From contig PASP01000005.1 of NCBI GenBank assembly GCA_002712005.1, positions 173,708-237,707 of the forward strand: 64,000 nt of DNA. The letters are read 5' to 3'. Of this stretch, positions 42,955 through 52,098 are shown in pieces; the stretch's first letter is position 1, and each line of letters begins with the position of its first letter. This stretch comes from Halobacteriovoraceae bacterium (GTDB lineage: Bacteria; Bdellovibrionota; Bacteriovoracia; Bacteriovoracales; Bacteriovoracaceae). A model generated the notes under the pieces. That model was not told where the DNA came from. It did no database searches and worked only from the letters and a program-made list of their open reading frames with translations. The position numbers and the translations under genes were made by a program.

Positions 42955-44235
42955 ATGAATCTAAATAAGAAATACTCATTCACTTTAGACAATCCTTATA
43001 CCCTCACCCAAATTAGAGGCCCCATCCTTCTTCTACTTTTCAGCTTACTCTCTCTTTCCTTTTACCTAGACCATATCGAATACCGTCAATTTTCCCTCAG
43101 CTTACTGGTTCTGCTTCCGGGATTCGTCTTTAATCACTTTTTCTCTTCGCTACAGACCAGCCCCAAGGATAATATCATTCCCCTATCCTTAGACTTTTTA
43201 ACTACCTTCTTTCTTCTCTTCATCAATGGAGGTCATGACAATCCTCTATACTTAGTGCTGCTCTTTCATATTTTCTTAGCCCCCTTTTACTTGGGACATT
43301 TAACGGCCTTCATTTTTAGTATGCTCTGTATCTGTGCCTTTATGATTCTTCCTTTTTCGCCCTTTCACTTTCAACTCCACCTTAATCAACCCTTTGCCGA
43401 TCTTCACTTTCCCTTTGTCGCCATTTCCATAAGTGGACTTATTTTTTGGATGGTGGCCTCGTGGTTCGTCCTTGAGATAAAGAAATTAAATCATCTTTTG
43501 CAAAAATCTCTTAAGCTACAATATAGCGCTGATCGATATAGATCACTGGGTCTTTTGAGTGCAGGGGTTTGTCACGAACTTGGTACTCCCCTTCACACTC
43601 TTAATATGAGAACTCGACAGCTCCAACGTAAGATTCTATCCCAAGAGGATAGGAATAATGAGATGCTTAAGGATCTTGAAGTTATACTAAGAAACGCGGA
43701 TCAATGTTCTGACTCGATAAAGAAGCTTAATTCACAAATCCATAATCCTGAAAGCTATCAAGAACAATTAAAAAACACTTCTTGTATCGCTTCAGAAGCG
43801 ATCTCAAAGGGGATCCATTTATTTCAAGATCAGTTCGACCTAGAACAAAACATACAAATAGAATATAAGAAAAGTCCTGAGAGCGAGGGATGTCGAGTGG
43901 ATCTTTCTCAGTCTCATCTCACCCAGCAAATCATAGATCTCCTCTTAAACTCGAAAGAGGCCAAGTCCACCAAAATCCTAATTGAATTGAGAAAATCTCT
44001 CCTAGATCAAGATTATGTGGAAATCGACCTTATCGACAATGGAATTGGTTTTAGCTCAGAAGTTTTCAAACATTTAGGTCAACCCTTTGTCACAACCAAA
44101 GAGAGAGGCTCTGGTCTAGGTCTCTATCATCTGAAAAACTTAATTGAATATATTGATGGCCAACTTATTTTTGATCATTCAAAAAAAGAGGGCGCACATC
44201 TCACCATTTCCCTCCCCCAAGGAAAAAGCTTATGA
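42955..44235 (+). CDS. RegB/PrrB-like membrane sensor histidine kinase
   Basis: Start taken at ATG 42955 (GGAGA box); 426 residues. Six hydrophobic helices occupy ~20-180. The H-box is SAGVCHELGTPLHTL, the redox-kinase HELGTPL form, followed by the N-box (LLLNSKEAKS), G1 DNGIGFS and G2 GSGLGLYHLKN. RegB-type kinases respond to quinone or redox state. A cysteine stands right before the phospho-His here, which differs from the classical RegB redox box. The gene overlaps the response regulator by 4 bases. Confidence 0.88.
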   Translation: MNLNKKYSFTLDNPYTLTQIRGPILLLLFSLLSLSFYLDHIEYRQFSLSLLVLLPGFVFNHFFSSLQTSPKDNIIPLSLDFLTTFFLLFINGGHDNPLYLVLLFHIFLAPFYLGHLTAFIFSMLCICAFMILPFSPFHFQLHLNQPFADLHFPFVAISISGLIFWMVASWFVLEIKKLNHLLQKSLKLQYSADRYRSLGLLSAGVCHELGTPLHTLNMRTRQLQRKILSQEDRNNEMLKDLEVILRNADQCSDSIKKLNSQIHNPESYQEQLKNTSCIASEAISKGIHLFQDQFDLEQNIQIEYKKSPESEGCRVDLSQSHLTQQIIDLLLNSKEAKSTKILIELRKSLLDQDYVEIDLIDNGIGFSSEVFKHLGQPFVTTKERGSGLGLYHLKNLIEYIDGQLIFDHSKKEGAHLTISLPQGKSL

Positions 44236-44789
44236 AGCAAAAATCATTACTTCTTATTGATGATGATCAAGACTTCTTAGAGACGATGTCCTATGAATTA
44301 GAACCCCTAGGTTTTAAAACAAAAATGGCCAATAGTGCCTCTGCAGCCCTTGAAATCGTAAATAAGACACAGGAGACATTTCATTATATTGTCGTCGATC
44401 TCAGAATGGGAAATGAATCAGGTTTAGACCTACTCGAGAACTTAAGAAGTCGTCAGCCCCATGCAATGATTACTATGCTTACCGCCTATGGCTCTATTGC
44501 GACGACGGTTGAGGCCATGAAAAGAGGTTGTGATAATTACTTACAGAAACCTTGTAGTATTCAGGAGCTTTTAGCGGCCTTGCAAATATCTGATGAGGAT
44601 AAGAGTGAGGCTAAAGAAAATATACCTGCTACTTCTGAAGAAATACCCGATCTCTATCGCAAAGAGCGTGAGTATATTGATTTTGTCCTCAAACTTAAGA
44701 AAGGGAATATTAGCCACGCTGCTAAGGCCCTAGGAATAAAACGTCAAAGTTTACAACGCAAATTGAAAAAATTTATTCCAAAGAATTAA
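44232..44789 (+). CDS. RegA/PrrA-like response regulator
   Basis: 185 residues. The receiver domain (1-~118) has the DDD acidic pocket (LLIDDDQDF), phospho-acceptor Asp in VVDLRMG, Thr in MLTAYGSIAT and Lys in LQKPCS. A linker leads to a Fis-type HTH (~150-182: GNISHAAKALGIKRQSLQRKLKK). This short receiver-Fis layout is the RegA/PrrA/ActR class, which controls genes by redox state. ATGA overlap with the kinase gene. Confidence 0.92.
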   Translation: MKQKSLLLIDDDQDFLETMSYELEPLGFKTKMANSASAALEIVNKTQETFHYIVVDLRMGNESGLDLLENLRSRQPHAMITMLTAYGSIATTVEAMKRGCDNYLQKPCSIQELLAALQISDEDKSEAKENIPATSEEIPDLYRKEREYIDFVLKLKKGNISHAAKALGIKRQSLQRKLKKFIPKN

Positions 44790-44884
44790 TGTCCAATGTT
44801 TTTATGATTTCTATCATTCTCATGAGTCAGGGCTTCGAGTAAACTAAATATAGTGACTACTCGCCCCCAAACGAAGGAGATAGG

Positions 44885-45331
44885 ATGAGAGAAATCGTTT
44901 TATGTACTACTTTAACTGATCATAGCTTAGACCTTATGAAAGAGTTAAAGGGCTCTCCCCTACTTGATGATGCTAGGATCCATATCGTTCACTGCTTTGA
45001 AATTCAAGTTTATACTAATGAATTTAGCCCCTATATTTATCCTACAGAAGACAAGTATCCTGAACTTACTGAAGCTGCTCAATCGATTCTTCAAAGTGTA
45101 GAAGATGAGTTAAAGAAAGAGCATCCCTCAAGTGAGTATATTAAAGAGGTGTACTTTACCCAATCACCTAAGCAAAAGATGAAAGAATACCTCTCCGAAA
45201 TAAATGCCGACTTAGTGGTCGTCGCCACTCGAGGAAAGCATGGAATAGAGGGATTATTCACCAGCTCTTTTGCAGAGTTTCTAGTCAAATACTCACCCTG
45301 TGATATCCATATTCTACGACCGAAAAACTAA
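44885..45331 (+). CDS. universal stress protein
   Basis: 148 residues of UspA fold. The C-terminal nucleotide loop reads ATRGKHGIEGLFTSSFAEFL then SPCDIHIL; the G-x2-G is kept but the later GS is SS, so ATP binding is uncertain. AAGGAG precedes ATG 44885. It follows the RegBA-like pair at 95 bases and could be a target of it. Confidence 0.88.
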   Translation: MREIVLCTTLTDHSLDLMKELKGSPLLDDARIHIVHCFEIQVYTNEFSPYIYPTEDKYPELTEAAQSILQSVEDELKKEHPSSEYIKEVYFTQSPKQKMKEYLSEINADLVVVATRGKHGIEGLFTSSFAEFLVKYSPCDIHILRPKN

Positions 45332-45343
45332 CATTTTCTAACT

Positions 45344-45392
45344 CAATAACGAGGTAAAGAGTTTAAATTATGACGTTTTTATCTCGTTATTG
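45344..45392. terminator. long hairpin (about 15 bp) after USP gene
   Basis: CAATAACGAGGTAAA (45344-45358) pairs with TTTATCTCGTTATTG (45378-45392; one G-T wobble) across a 19-base loop. No T run follows, so it is either a Rho-independent terminator of weak type or a stable RNA structure. Confidence 0.5.
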
Positions 45393-45579
45393 TCCCCCTC
45401 TCATAAGAGACCCTTTATTCATGGGCCTTCAAGCCATCCGATTAATTTTCCTCGCCGCACAAATTAATTTTGCTAACATAATCTTAAAATAAGTTTTCTC
45501 TTCCTAGGGTTTCAAATTTGTAATCCACCAGTTAGCCTACTAAAGCGGTAAACATAAAAAACAGTCCAAGGATCGGGCC

Positions 45580-46377
45580 ATGAAATTAAAAAATGATGAG
45601 CAATCTTTAAGCACAGCTTTATTTAAAATTGCCAGTCTCACAACTCTACTCTTAATTGCGATTTCAACTCGTGCATCAGTAGCAGAGTTTGACTATTATA
45701 AAGAGCACTTATCTTCCCTGCAAAAGTCTAAAGATAAGGATTTAATTTCAAATCTTTATAAGGCGATCTCAAATAATAAGAGATTAAGCTACAAACAAGC
45801 ACGAACTCATCTCTTTGGAGATATATACCTCGATAATGATAATGGTAAGTACACCATCAAAGATGTTTACTGTGAGAAGACATTTGGTCAATCCGCAGGT
45901 GTCGGCCCAGGTAGAATTCCCAATCATCAGGTATTAAATTGTGAGCACACTTGGCCACAGAGCCGATTTAGCTCACGAGAAAGCTCTTCAATGCAAAAGG
46001 GTGACCTTCACCACCTTTATCCTACTGACTCCCGTGCAAATAGTACTAGAGGAAATATCCCCTTTGGTGAAGTTGATGGTGAAGAAGTAACAGGTTGTCC
46101 CCTATCGGAAAGAGGAGATGATATTTATCGTGGAATCTCTTCTTTTGAACCTCCTAAATACCACAAAGGAAATGTTGCGAGGGCCCTATTTTACTTCTCT
46201 GTACGCTATCGAATTTCAATCAATGATACTGAAGAAGTATTCCTTAAGCAGTGGCACAGAGATGACCCTGTAGATCAAGATGAAATCAGAAGAAACGAGA
46301 AGATCTACCAAATTCAAGGTAATCGAAACCCTTTTATTGATGATCCTGAACTCGTTGATCAAATTGATAATTTCTAA
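45580..46377 (+). CDS. secreted endonuclease I (EndA/NucM family)
   Basis: 265 residues with a signal peptide near 15-37. The beta-beta-alpha metal nuclease signature is intact: NCEHTWPQSRF (catalytic His), then GDLHHLYPTDSRANSTRGNIPFG. Such enzymes cut DNA and RNA in the periplasm or outside the cell; EndA of E. coli is ~235 residues. A strong terminator follows. In a predatory bacterium it could digest prey nucleic acid. Confidence 0.93.
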   Translation: MKLKNDEQSLSTALFKIASLTTLLLIAISTRASVAEFDYYKEHLSSLQKSKDKDLISNLYKAISNNKRLSYKQARTHLFGDIYLDNDNGKYTIKDVYCEKTFGQSAGVGPGRIPNHQVLNCEHTWPQSRFSSRESSSMQKGDLHHLYPTDSRANSTRGNIPFGEVDGEEVTGCPLSERGDDIYRGISSFEPPKYHKGNVARALFYFSVRYRISINDTEEVFLKQWHRDDPVDQDEIRRNEKIYQIQGNRNPFIDDPELVDQIDNF

Positions 46378-46404
46378 GCGCCAACTTCAAGGCGCTTTTT
46401 TTTT
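46376..46404 (+). terminator. rho-independent terminator of the nuclease gene
   Basis: AAGCGCC (46376-46382), 8-base loop, GGCGCTT (46391-46397) running into nine T. The stem overlaps the stop codon. Confidence 0.9.
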
Positions 46405-46494
46405 GAACAAACACGATCTTTTCATAAGTAGCTAAATCCAAAAAACAATGAGAATATCTTATTTATAGATTATTTGTCATAGAAGGGGTTATTT

Positions 46495-47565
46495 TTGGAA
46501 AAATCAGAAAGAGTTAATTTAAGAATTTTCATTCTTCTTTTTCTTCTCATTATTTTACAAAATATTTTCCTTTTTAAAGGCATGTTCCATTCACTAGCTT
46601 TTGCTGCCATCATTGCGGGAACTTTCTATCCATTTCACAATTACCTAAGTGCAAAGTTAAAATTGCGTGATGAATTCAATGCCCTCATTACTACTTTTAT
46701 TGTTACCGTTCTTATTCTTATTCCCCTAGTCTTTCTTCTCTTTCAAGTCTCTAAAGAAGGCGTCAATCTCTTCAGTGATATCAAGTCCGGAATGTCTGTC
46801 GATGAAGTTAAGAATTTTGTCTTCGGCGATGGGCCATTAGCTATTTTATTAAAGAAAGTGATCAATACCCTAGAGCTTGATATTGACCTCAACACTATAT
46901 ATGAAAATATCCTTGGCAAACTTCAAAATTATTCAGGTAAAGTATTTGGAACTCTGAATAAAATTATTTCAGATGTTTTTAACTTTATCTTTCAATTTCT
47001 CATCATGATTGTGGCCATATTCAGCCTCTTTCTTGATGGCCATAAAATGAAGAAGTTCTTCTTTGATCTTTCTCCGCTTCCTGACGATCAAGAACAAATG
47101 ATCTTAGAGAAATTTTCTCAAATGAATTTTGTGACTCTTGTATGCAATGGCCTAGGTGGTGTGATTCAAGGGGTTTTGGCCGGACTAGGATTTTGGTTGG
47201 CCGGTCTAAATTCCATATTCCTATGGACTACAGTAATGATTGTTTTGGCCTTTATTCCTCTTGTTGGAATTTCTATAGTCACGATACCTGCCTGTATCTA
47301 TCTCTTCGCTATTGGTCAGCAAAGTGCCGCGATCATGCTCTTCATCTACACATCAGTAATTGCTCTTATCGTTGAAAATTGGTTCAAACCTAGATTTATG
47401 GGCCCAAGAGTAAAAGTAAATTCTCTCGTGCTTCTCTTTTATATTATTGCAGGGATGCAGACTTTTGGAATGGCCGGAATCTTCTATGGCCCTCTTCTTT
47501 GCACTATATTTTTAGCGATGGTAGATCTCTTTAATGAGCACTATCTACCCAAACTTTATAACTAG
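46495..47565 (+). CDS. AI-2E-family (PerM/YdiK-like) membrane transporter
   Basis: 356 residues starting at TTG 46495 (GAAGGGG box 6 bases before). About seven or eight helices, with the family's long central soluble loop (~95-150) and the C-terminal block GVIQGVLAGLGFWLAGL, IPLVGISIVTIPA and GPRVKVNSLVLLFYIIAG. Family members export AI-2, or act in sodium/proton exchange or other transport. No luxS or transport partner is nearby. Confidence 0.9.
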   Translation: MEKSERVNLRIFILLFLLIILQNIFLFKGMFHSLAFAAIIAGTFYPFHNYLSAKLKLRDEFNALITTFIVTVLILIPLVFLLFQVSKEGVNLFSDIKSGMSVDEVKNFVFGDGPLAILLKKVINTLELDIDLNTIYENILGKLQNYSGKVFGTLNKIISDVFNFIFQFLIMIVAIFSLFLDGHKMKKFFFDLSPLPDDQEQMILEKFSQMNFVTLVCNGLGGVIQGVLAGLGFWLAGLNSIFLWTTVMIVLAFIPLVGISIVTIPACIYLFAIGQQSAAIMLFIYTSVIALIVENWFKPRFMGPRVKVNSLVLLFYIIAGMQTFGMAGIFYGPLLCTIFLAMVDLFNEHYLPKLYN

Positions 47566-47584
47566 AGTAGATGAATTTAATAGC

Positions 47585-48412
47585 TCAATGGTTGTGAGCA
47601 TCATTCAAACATTGATCATCAAAAATCACTTCATTACCCGTGCTAATATAGTCACGGATGAATTGTTGTAATCCATCACGTCCTTCATTCAACCAGTACA
47701 TAACACACTTTTGATTATTACAGTGATCCCCATGCTCTTTATCTTGATGATCTATCGTCATACGAAGTCCATTATTGACAAGTCCTAGGGCATGTCCTAC
47801 TTCGTGAACGAGTACAGATTGTTCAGAAAATCTAGCGACCCAAGTATTTTCACTTGCTTCAATCTTCTTGATTACATCTTTAAATATTACAATATGAGTT
47901 GTCCCCGTTATATGGATTCCCAAAACACCCTCTTGGACTTCTCCAGCATTATCTCTAAAATGACCACTTACAAATATTACCGATAGGATTCCTTGGTTTG
48001 AGTTTGCTTCTTTAGCCCCTAATTCAGAAAATAAAGAATTCAATTCCTTTGCACTCCACGAGGTTTGAGTGCGTTTATCAAAACGAGTCATTTCATTTAA
48101 CTTCGTATCAATGGAAATGGACAAAGAATTACGCTCTGATGCTTTGAGGATCTCTTTTAGATTAACTTCAAATAAATTCCAATAGTCTTTTCCTAATACA
48201 GTGGTGCCGGTATAAGGCTCACTTTCATCTTCATAGAAAACTTCTACTTCTAAAGAGCTCATTTTATGAAAGAAGACATTGAGAAGTGAGGCCTGTTGCA
48301 AATTTTGGCCTGTCTCAGAAAGTGAATCAGAGTCGGAAGGCTCCTGACCACAAGACATAAGTCCTAAAAGAATAAGATGTAAGAATATATAAAACTGAAA
48401 ACTCTTAATCAT
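47585..48412 (-). CDS. lipoprotein zinc metalloprotease-like protein
   Basis: 275 residues; signal with a good lipobox (LLGLMSC, Cys21). The zincin motif HEVGHALGLVNNG starts at 203. The metzincin third ligand position is Asn rather than His, but a cluster DHQDKEHGDHC with nearby CNNQKCVMYW follows, giving alternative histidines and two cysteines spaced as in archaemetzincin-like proteins. It is probably an outer-membrane-anchored protease. It overlaps the ABM-domain gene by ATGA, so the two are translationally coupled. Confidence 0.75.
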   Translation of the reverse strand: MIKSFQFYIFLHLILLGLMSCGQEPSDSDSLSETGQNLQQASLLNVFFHKMSSLEVEVFYEDESEPYTGTTVLGKDYWNLFEVNLKEILKASERNSLSISIDTKLNEMTRFDKRTQTSWSAKELNSLFSELGAKEANSNQGILSVIFVSGHFRDNAGEVQEGVLGIHITGTTHIVIFKDVIKKIEASENTWVARFSEQSVLVHEVGHALGLVNNGLRMTIDHQDKEHGDHCNNQKCVMYWLNEGRDGLQQFIRDYISTGNEVIFDDQCLNDAHNH

Positions 48413-48720
48413 TTTGCGAATACGACCTTAGTCTTAGTAACCTTCTTTAATCTACCGTAGAATTGATTACGTTTCTGCTCTATATCTTTATCCTCAAAGA
48501 AGGCTTCATAAGCTTCAACACTCTTCCATTGTCCGTAATTCACAAGGGTTTCCTCTTCTTCACTATAGTGAAGATTAAAGGAAATCACGCCTGGACGGGC
48601 CTTCAAACTCTCTTCAATAAATTGGGAAAATTCTTTGATAAAATCTGATGAAATTGATTTTGGAACTTCGAAGTATTCGAAAGTCGTTGTTATATTTCTA
48701 AATCGATCAATTATGGCCAC
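48409..48720 (-). CDS. antibiotic biosynthesis monooxygenase (ABM)-domain protein
   Basis: 103 residues from GTG 48720 with AAGGAG 7 bases upstream. One ferredoxin-like ABM domain: FSQFIEESLKARPGVISFNLHYSEEEE, then NYGQWKSVEAYEAFFED. Members are often cofactor-free monooxygenases or haem-degrading enzymes. The 4-base overlap with the zincin lipoprotein is unusual pairing; the role is unknown. Confidence 0.85.
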   Translation of the reverse strand: MAIIDRFRNITTTFEYFEVPKSISSDFIKEFSQFIEESLKARPGVISFNLHYSEEEETLVNYGQWKSVEAYEAFFEDKDIEQKRNQFYGRLKKVTKTKVVFAK

Positions 48721-48814
48721 GGACCAACTCCTTAAGGTTAACTCATATTCCTTATCGGGAGCTGATCGCTAAAGCTAAAGAGTAGCCCAAAACCATACTG
48801 AATCAATCAGGTAC

Positions 48815-48997
48815 CTAGACGCCTGTTTTATTGTCGATTTTTCTCACTAAATGAAAGATAAGAGAAATAACAAATCCAATAATAAAGACAAAGAATAATA
48901 TCTTAGCAATACCTGCCGACGCCGTTGCAATACCACCAAATCCAAAGATGGCCGCTACAACTGAGATAAATAGAAAAACCAGTGAATAATAAAGCAT
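48815..48997 (-). CDS. DUF1328 small membrane protein (YtjA-like)
   Basis: 60 residues, two hydrophobic helices with the glycine-rich [19 protein letters not shown] signature of DUF1328. Often induced in stress and found beside CsbD-type genes, as here. Function undefined. Confidence 0.9.
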   Translation of the reverse strand: MLYYSLVFLFISVVAAIFGFGGIATASAGIAKILFFVFIIGFVISLIFHLVRKIDNKTGV

Positions 48998-49011
48998 ATC
49001 TCTCTCCTTCG

Positions 49012-49218
49012 TTAAATGAGACCTATTTTCATAAGTAGAGAATTGATCTGCCCTTTAGTACAGGCCAAATTCGAACCATACTTTCTAGAAAGATTATCAA
49101 CAAAGTGATCGATACTATCACGAGCAATTTCGATTTCTTCATCAGTAAGCTGATGCCAATTTTCTTTAATCAACTCGCGAAACTCAATCCATTTACCAAT
49201 ACTCTTAAAAGGGCTCAT
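49012..49218 (-). CDS. CsbD-family stress protein
   Basis: Start chosen at ATG 49218, which has GGAGG 5 bases before; the frame extends nine codons upstream without a ribosome site. 68 residues with the CsbD-like core ([27 protein letters not shown]), ending in a short extension. CsbD proteins are general-stress, osmotic or phage-shock related. It lies 15 bases ahead of DUF1328 on the same strand, so the pair forms a small stress operon. Confidence 0.82.
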   Translation of the reverse strand: MSPFKSIGKWIEFRELIKENWHQLTDEEIEIARDSIDHFVDNLSRKYGSNLACTKGQINSLLMKIGLI

Positions 49219-49333
49219 AAATCCTCCGTAACTTATGATCATCATCTAATTTCACTATAGCTTAGTGATCAAGAGGACTCTTGAATGAACAGAGAAGAAA
49301 TTGTGTAGATATTTAAATACTGAGTGTTTAAGT

Positions 49334-49363
49334 GCGAAAACAGAGTTAAGACCCTGTTTTCGC
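49334..49363 (-). terminator. 10-bp hairpin downstream of the BCCT gene
   Basis: GCGAAAACAG (49334-49343), 10-base loop, CTGTTTTCGC (49354-49363); arms are flanked by AAGT/ACTT that can extend the stem. It stands just beyond the stop of the leftward BCCT gene. Confidence 0.6.
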
Positions 49364-49373
49364 ATACTTAAAA

Positions 49374-51329
49374 TTAGGATAATGACTGGGTTGATCGTAG
49401 AAACTGAAGATGACGATCATACTGCTCTATGACATCTCCAATGATCTGTTCAGTGGTAAAGTCGTAGATGCTGTAATTTGCTCCCCCTTGAAAGAGAAAG
49501 ACTTCAGCGAGAAAGAGTTTTTCTCTATCTTGAGTTTGAATATTTTCAGGTAAAATATATTCAATTAATCTTACCTCATAGATGAAATCGACACACTCAT
49601 CTTTGAAGACAGTAAAAGTTACTTTTTCAGACTCATGGGTGATCTCTGCTTTTAAATCATTCTTTAAGAACTCAGTTTTCAGAGTTTCAAAAGACTTCAC
49701 AACTTCAGTCTCAATAAATTCTTTAACTTCATCTTTCTTAGGATGATCAAGAATTGTTTTGAGCCTCTCTTTCCAATCAGGATGAGGTTTTTTCACAAAG
49801 ATATCGTGGCGAGGATTGGTGACCGCTTCTCTCAAATTATAGTCCTCTCGCAACTCTTTAAAGAGACAATAGGCCGCTATAATGAGAATGATCATAATAG
49901 GAAAAGCACTAGAGATTGTCATCGCTTGTAAGGACTCTAATCCTCCTGCATAAAGTAAGGCAGCGGCTACAAGACCTTCCGTCACGGCCCAGAAAATTCT
50001 CTGCCAAACAGGAGGCTCTTCTGCTCCACCAGAGGTTAAGGTATCAATGACGAGAGAACCAGAGTCTGATGAAGTCACAAAGAATGTCGTTACGAGAAGT
50101 ACACCTAAGATCGAGAGAAAAGTTGATCCTGGTAATAGCTCAAAGAATTTAAATAGAGAGACCGGAACATTCTCGGCAACAGCAGCAGCAAATCCACTCT
50201 CCCCTTTATGAAGGATAGCATCAATGGCCGTATTTCCAAAAACGGTCATCCAAGCAAATGTAAAACCTGTTGGGATAAAGAGAACACTGACAAGAAACTC
50301 TCTAATCGTACGTCCTCTTGAAATACGGGCAATGAACATTCCCACAAATGGACACCAAGAAACCCACCAACCCCAATAAAGAAGGGTCCAACCACCAATC
50401 CACTTCTCTTTGGGATCATAAGAGTACAAGTTAAATGTTTTCTTAACTAATCCTCCTAAATAAATCCCTAAGTTCTGTGTGAAGCTATTAAAGATGTGGG
50501 CCGTAGGTCCTACCACTAAAACAGTGAGAAGAAGTCCTACAGCAATAATCATATTTAAATTTGAGATTTTCTTAATCCCGCCATCTAACCCCATGACCAC
50601 AGAGATGGTCGCAAAGGTTGTTATGACAGCAATTAATATAAACTGCACTCCAAAGCTTTCAGGTATTCCCGTCAAGTAAGAGAGCCCAGAATTGACCTGA
50701 GTCACACCAAATCCTAGGGATGTAGCAACTCCAAACATGGTCCCTACAACCGCAAAGGTATCTATAACGTGACCAATGGGTCCAAAGATTTTATCTTTAA
50801 AAAGAGGATACACAATGGATCGAGGTAATAAGGGTAAGTTGTGGCGATAGGAAAAGTAGGCCAGAGATATCGCGAGTAGAGCATAAATTCCCCAAGCGTG
50901 AAGGCCCCAATGAAAGAAAGTAATATTCATGGCCTCACGGGCAGCTTGAATAGACTGTGGGTCTGCATTAGGTGGACTCACTAAGTGCATAACAGGCTCA
51001 GCAACGCCGAAAAAAAGAAGACCAATTCCCATTCCTGCTGAAAAAAGCATCGCCAACCAAGACCCGTAGGAATAGTCAGGAGTCGAGTGATCTGGACCAA
51101 GCTTGATATCACCATAACGACTAAACATAAGTACAAAGCAGAAAATCAAAGCTGCTCCTACAGTTAACATGTAGAACCAACTTAATGTTGAATTTAACCA
51201 TGACTTAATTGCAGTGAAGAGCTGCCCTATTTGTTCAGGAATCAGAGCTCCAAGGATAGTCACTATAAATATGATAACAACTGACGCAAAAAATACCGGT
51301 TTGTTCAAACCTGATTCATTTGAATTCAT
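49374..51329 (-). CDS. BCCT-family transporter (glycine betaine/choline/carnitine)
   Basis: 651 residues with about 12 helices. Family signatures are SAGMGIGLLFFGVAEP, FFHWGLHAWGIYAL (conserved Trp residues) and YWGWWVSWCPFVGMFIARISRGRT. A long C-terminal cytoplasmic tail (~150 residues, beyond helix 12) resembles BetT and BetP-type regulatory domains, suggesting osmotic activation. It imports compatible solutes with Na+ or H+. It suggests life in changing salinity, consistent with a marine or estuarine host. Confidence 0.93.
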   Translation of the reverse strand: MNSNESGLNKPVFFASVVIIFIVTILGALIPEQIGQLFTAIKSWLNSTLSWFYMLTVGAALIFCFVLMFSRYGDIKLGPDHSTPDYSYGSWLAMLFSAGMGIGLLFFGVAEPVMHLVSPPNADPQSIQAAREAMNITFFHWGLHAWGIYALLAISLAYFSYRHNLPLLPRSIVYPLFKDKIFGPIGHVIDTFAVVGTMFGVATSLGFGVTQVNSGLSYLTGIPESFGVQFILIAVITTFATISVVMGLDGGIKKISNLNMIIAVGLLLTVLVVGPTAHIFNSFTQNLGIYLGGLVKKTFNLYSYDPKEKWIGGWTLLYWGWWVSWCPFVGMFIARISRGRTIREFLVSVLFIPTGFTFAWMTVFGNTAIDAILHKGESGFAAAVAENVPVSLFKFFELLPGSTFLSILGVLLVTTFFVTSSDSGSLVIDTLTSGGAEEPPVWQRIFWAVTEGLVAAALLYAGGLESLQAMTISSAFPIMIILIIAAYCLFKELREDYNLREAVTNPRHDIFVKKPHPDWKERLKTILDHPKKDEVKEFIETEVVKSFETLKTEFLKNDLKAEITHESEKVTFTVFKDECVDFIYEVRLIEYILPENIQTQDREKLFLAEVFLFQGGANYSIYDFTTEQIIGDVIEQYDRHLQFLRSTQSLS

Positions 51330-51391
51330 TATTAGCCTTTATTTAGAGTGTATTTACTCATCGGCGTAAATAGATGAATTCTTTAATCAAC

Positions 51392-51426
51392 AAAAAAAGC
51401 CCCTTCTACCTAAGTAAAAGGGGCTT
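51392..51426 (-). terminator. rho-independent terminator of the DksA/TraR-family gene
   Basis: On the minus strand, a 9-bp stem (AAGCCCCTT / AAGGGGCTT, 51397-51405 and 51418-51426) is followed by seven T (51398-51392). It lies downstream of the leftward zinc-finger gene and upstream of BCCT. Confidence 0.85.
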
Positions 51427-51529
51427 CATACCCTACGAAGCTATTCGCTATCGTTTATTTATCTTCCTTGACTCTTTATTTAGCTCATCCTTGAACAATT
51501 CTTAAGTCATAATTCATTTTTTAATAAGT

Positions 51530-52003
51530 TTAATTGATATTAAATTTATTCTCCCGTTTACGCCCATCTCCATCATCATTGAGTTTGAGTTGAATCACAT
51601 TGGCAGACTTTTGAGAAAATCCAGTTCCATGTGTATGAGATCTTTTTTGGTAGGGAATATGTTTTTCCCCATTTTCTTGTTCTTCTTTACATTGAATACA
51701 TTGAGTTGCTGTAGGTCTAGCGAGAAGCCTACCTTCTCCGATTTCGCCATCACACTCTTCACAAATTCCAAATGTACCGCGATCAATTTTATCAAGGGCC
51801 AACTCAACTTTTTTAAGGAAGAAGCTTTGACGTCCTTTTAGTTTAAGCGCCAATTGCTGCTCGCGATCTCCTGTAGCTAGATCAACTACATCACCACCCT
51901 CTCTTGTACTAAGAGGCTCAGTCCAAGAGTTCTCATCAAGAGCCGCTTGGTTGAGAATATTATTAAAAAGACTTTTAAAGTGGTTAAGAGTTTGCGTTTC
52001 CAT
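51530..52003 (-). CDS. DksA/TraR-family zinc-finger protein
   Basis: 157 residues: an N-terminal helical hairpin region, then the four-cysteine zinc finger FGICEECDGEIGEGRLLARPTATQCIQC (CxxC-x17-CxxC) characteristic of DksA. It probably binds the RNA polymerase secondary channel and modulates the stringent response. The C-terminal tail (~120-157) is basic and not conserved. It is monocistronic with its own terminator; a 16-base palindrome sits upstream. Confidence 0.9.
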   Translation of the reverse strand: METQTLNHFKSLFNNILNQAALDENSWTEPLSTREGGDVVDLATGDREQQLALKLKGRQSFFLKKVELALDKIDRGTFGICEECDGEIGEGRLLARPTATQCIQCKEEQENGEKHIPYQKRSHTHGTGFSQKSANVIQLKLNDDGDGRKRENKFNIN

Positions 52004-52098
52004 AATTCATCTCCCTATTCATGTGAGTTTGTGGGTCTCTCCGTTTATCCTTAGAGTCTCATCTCGCATCCTGCTCGATGGGCCGTCCTGGCCGCTTC

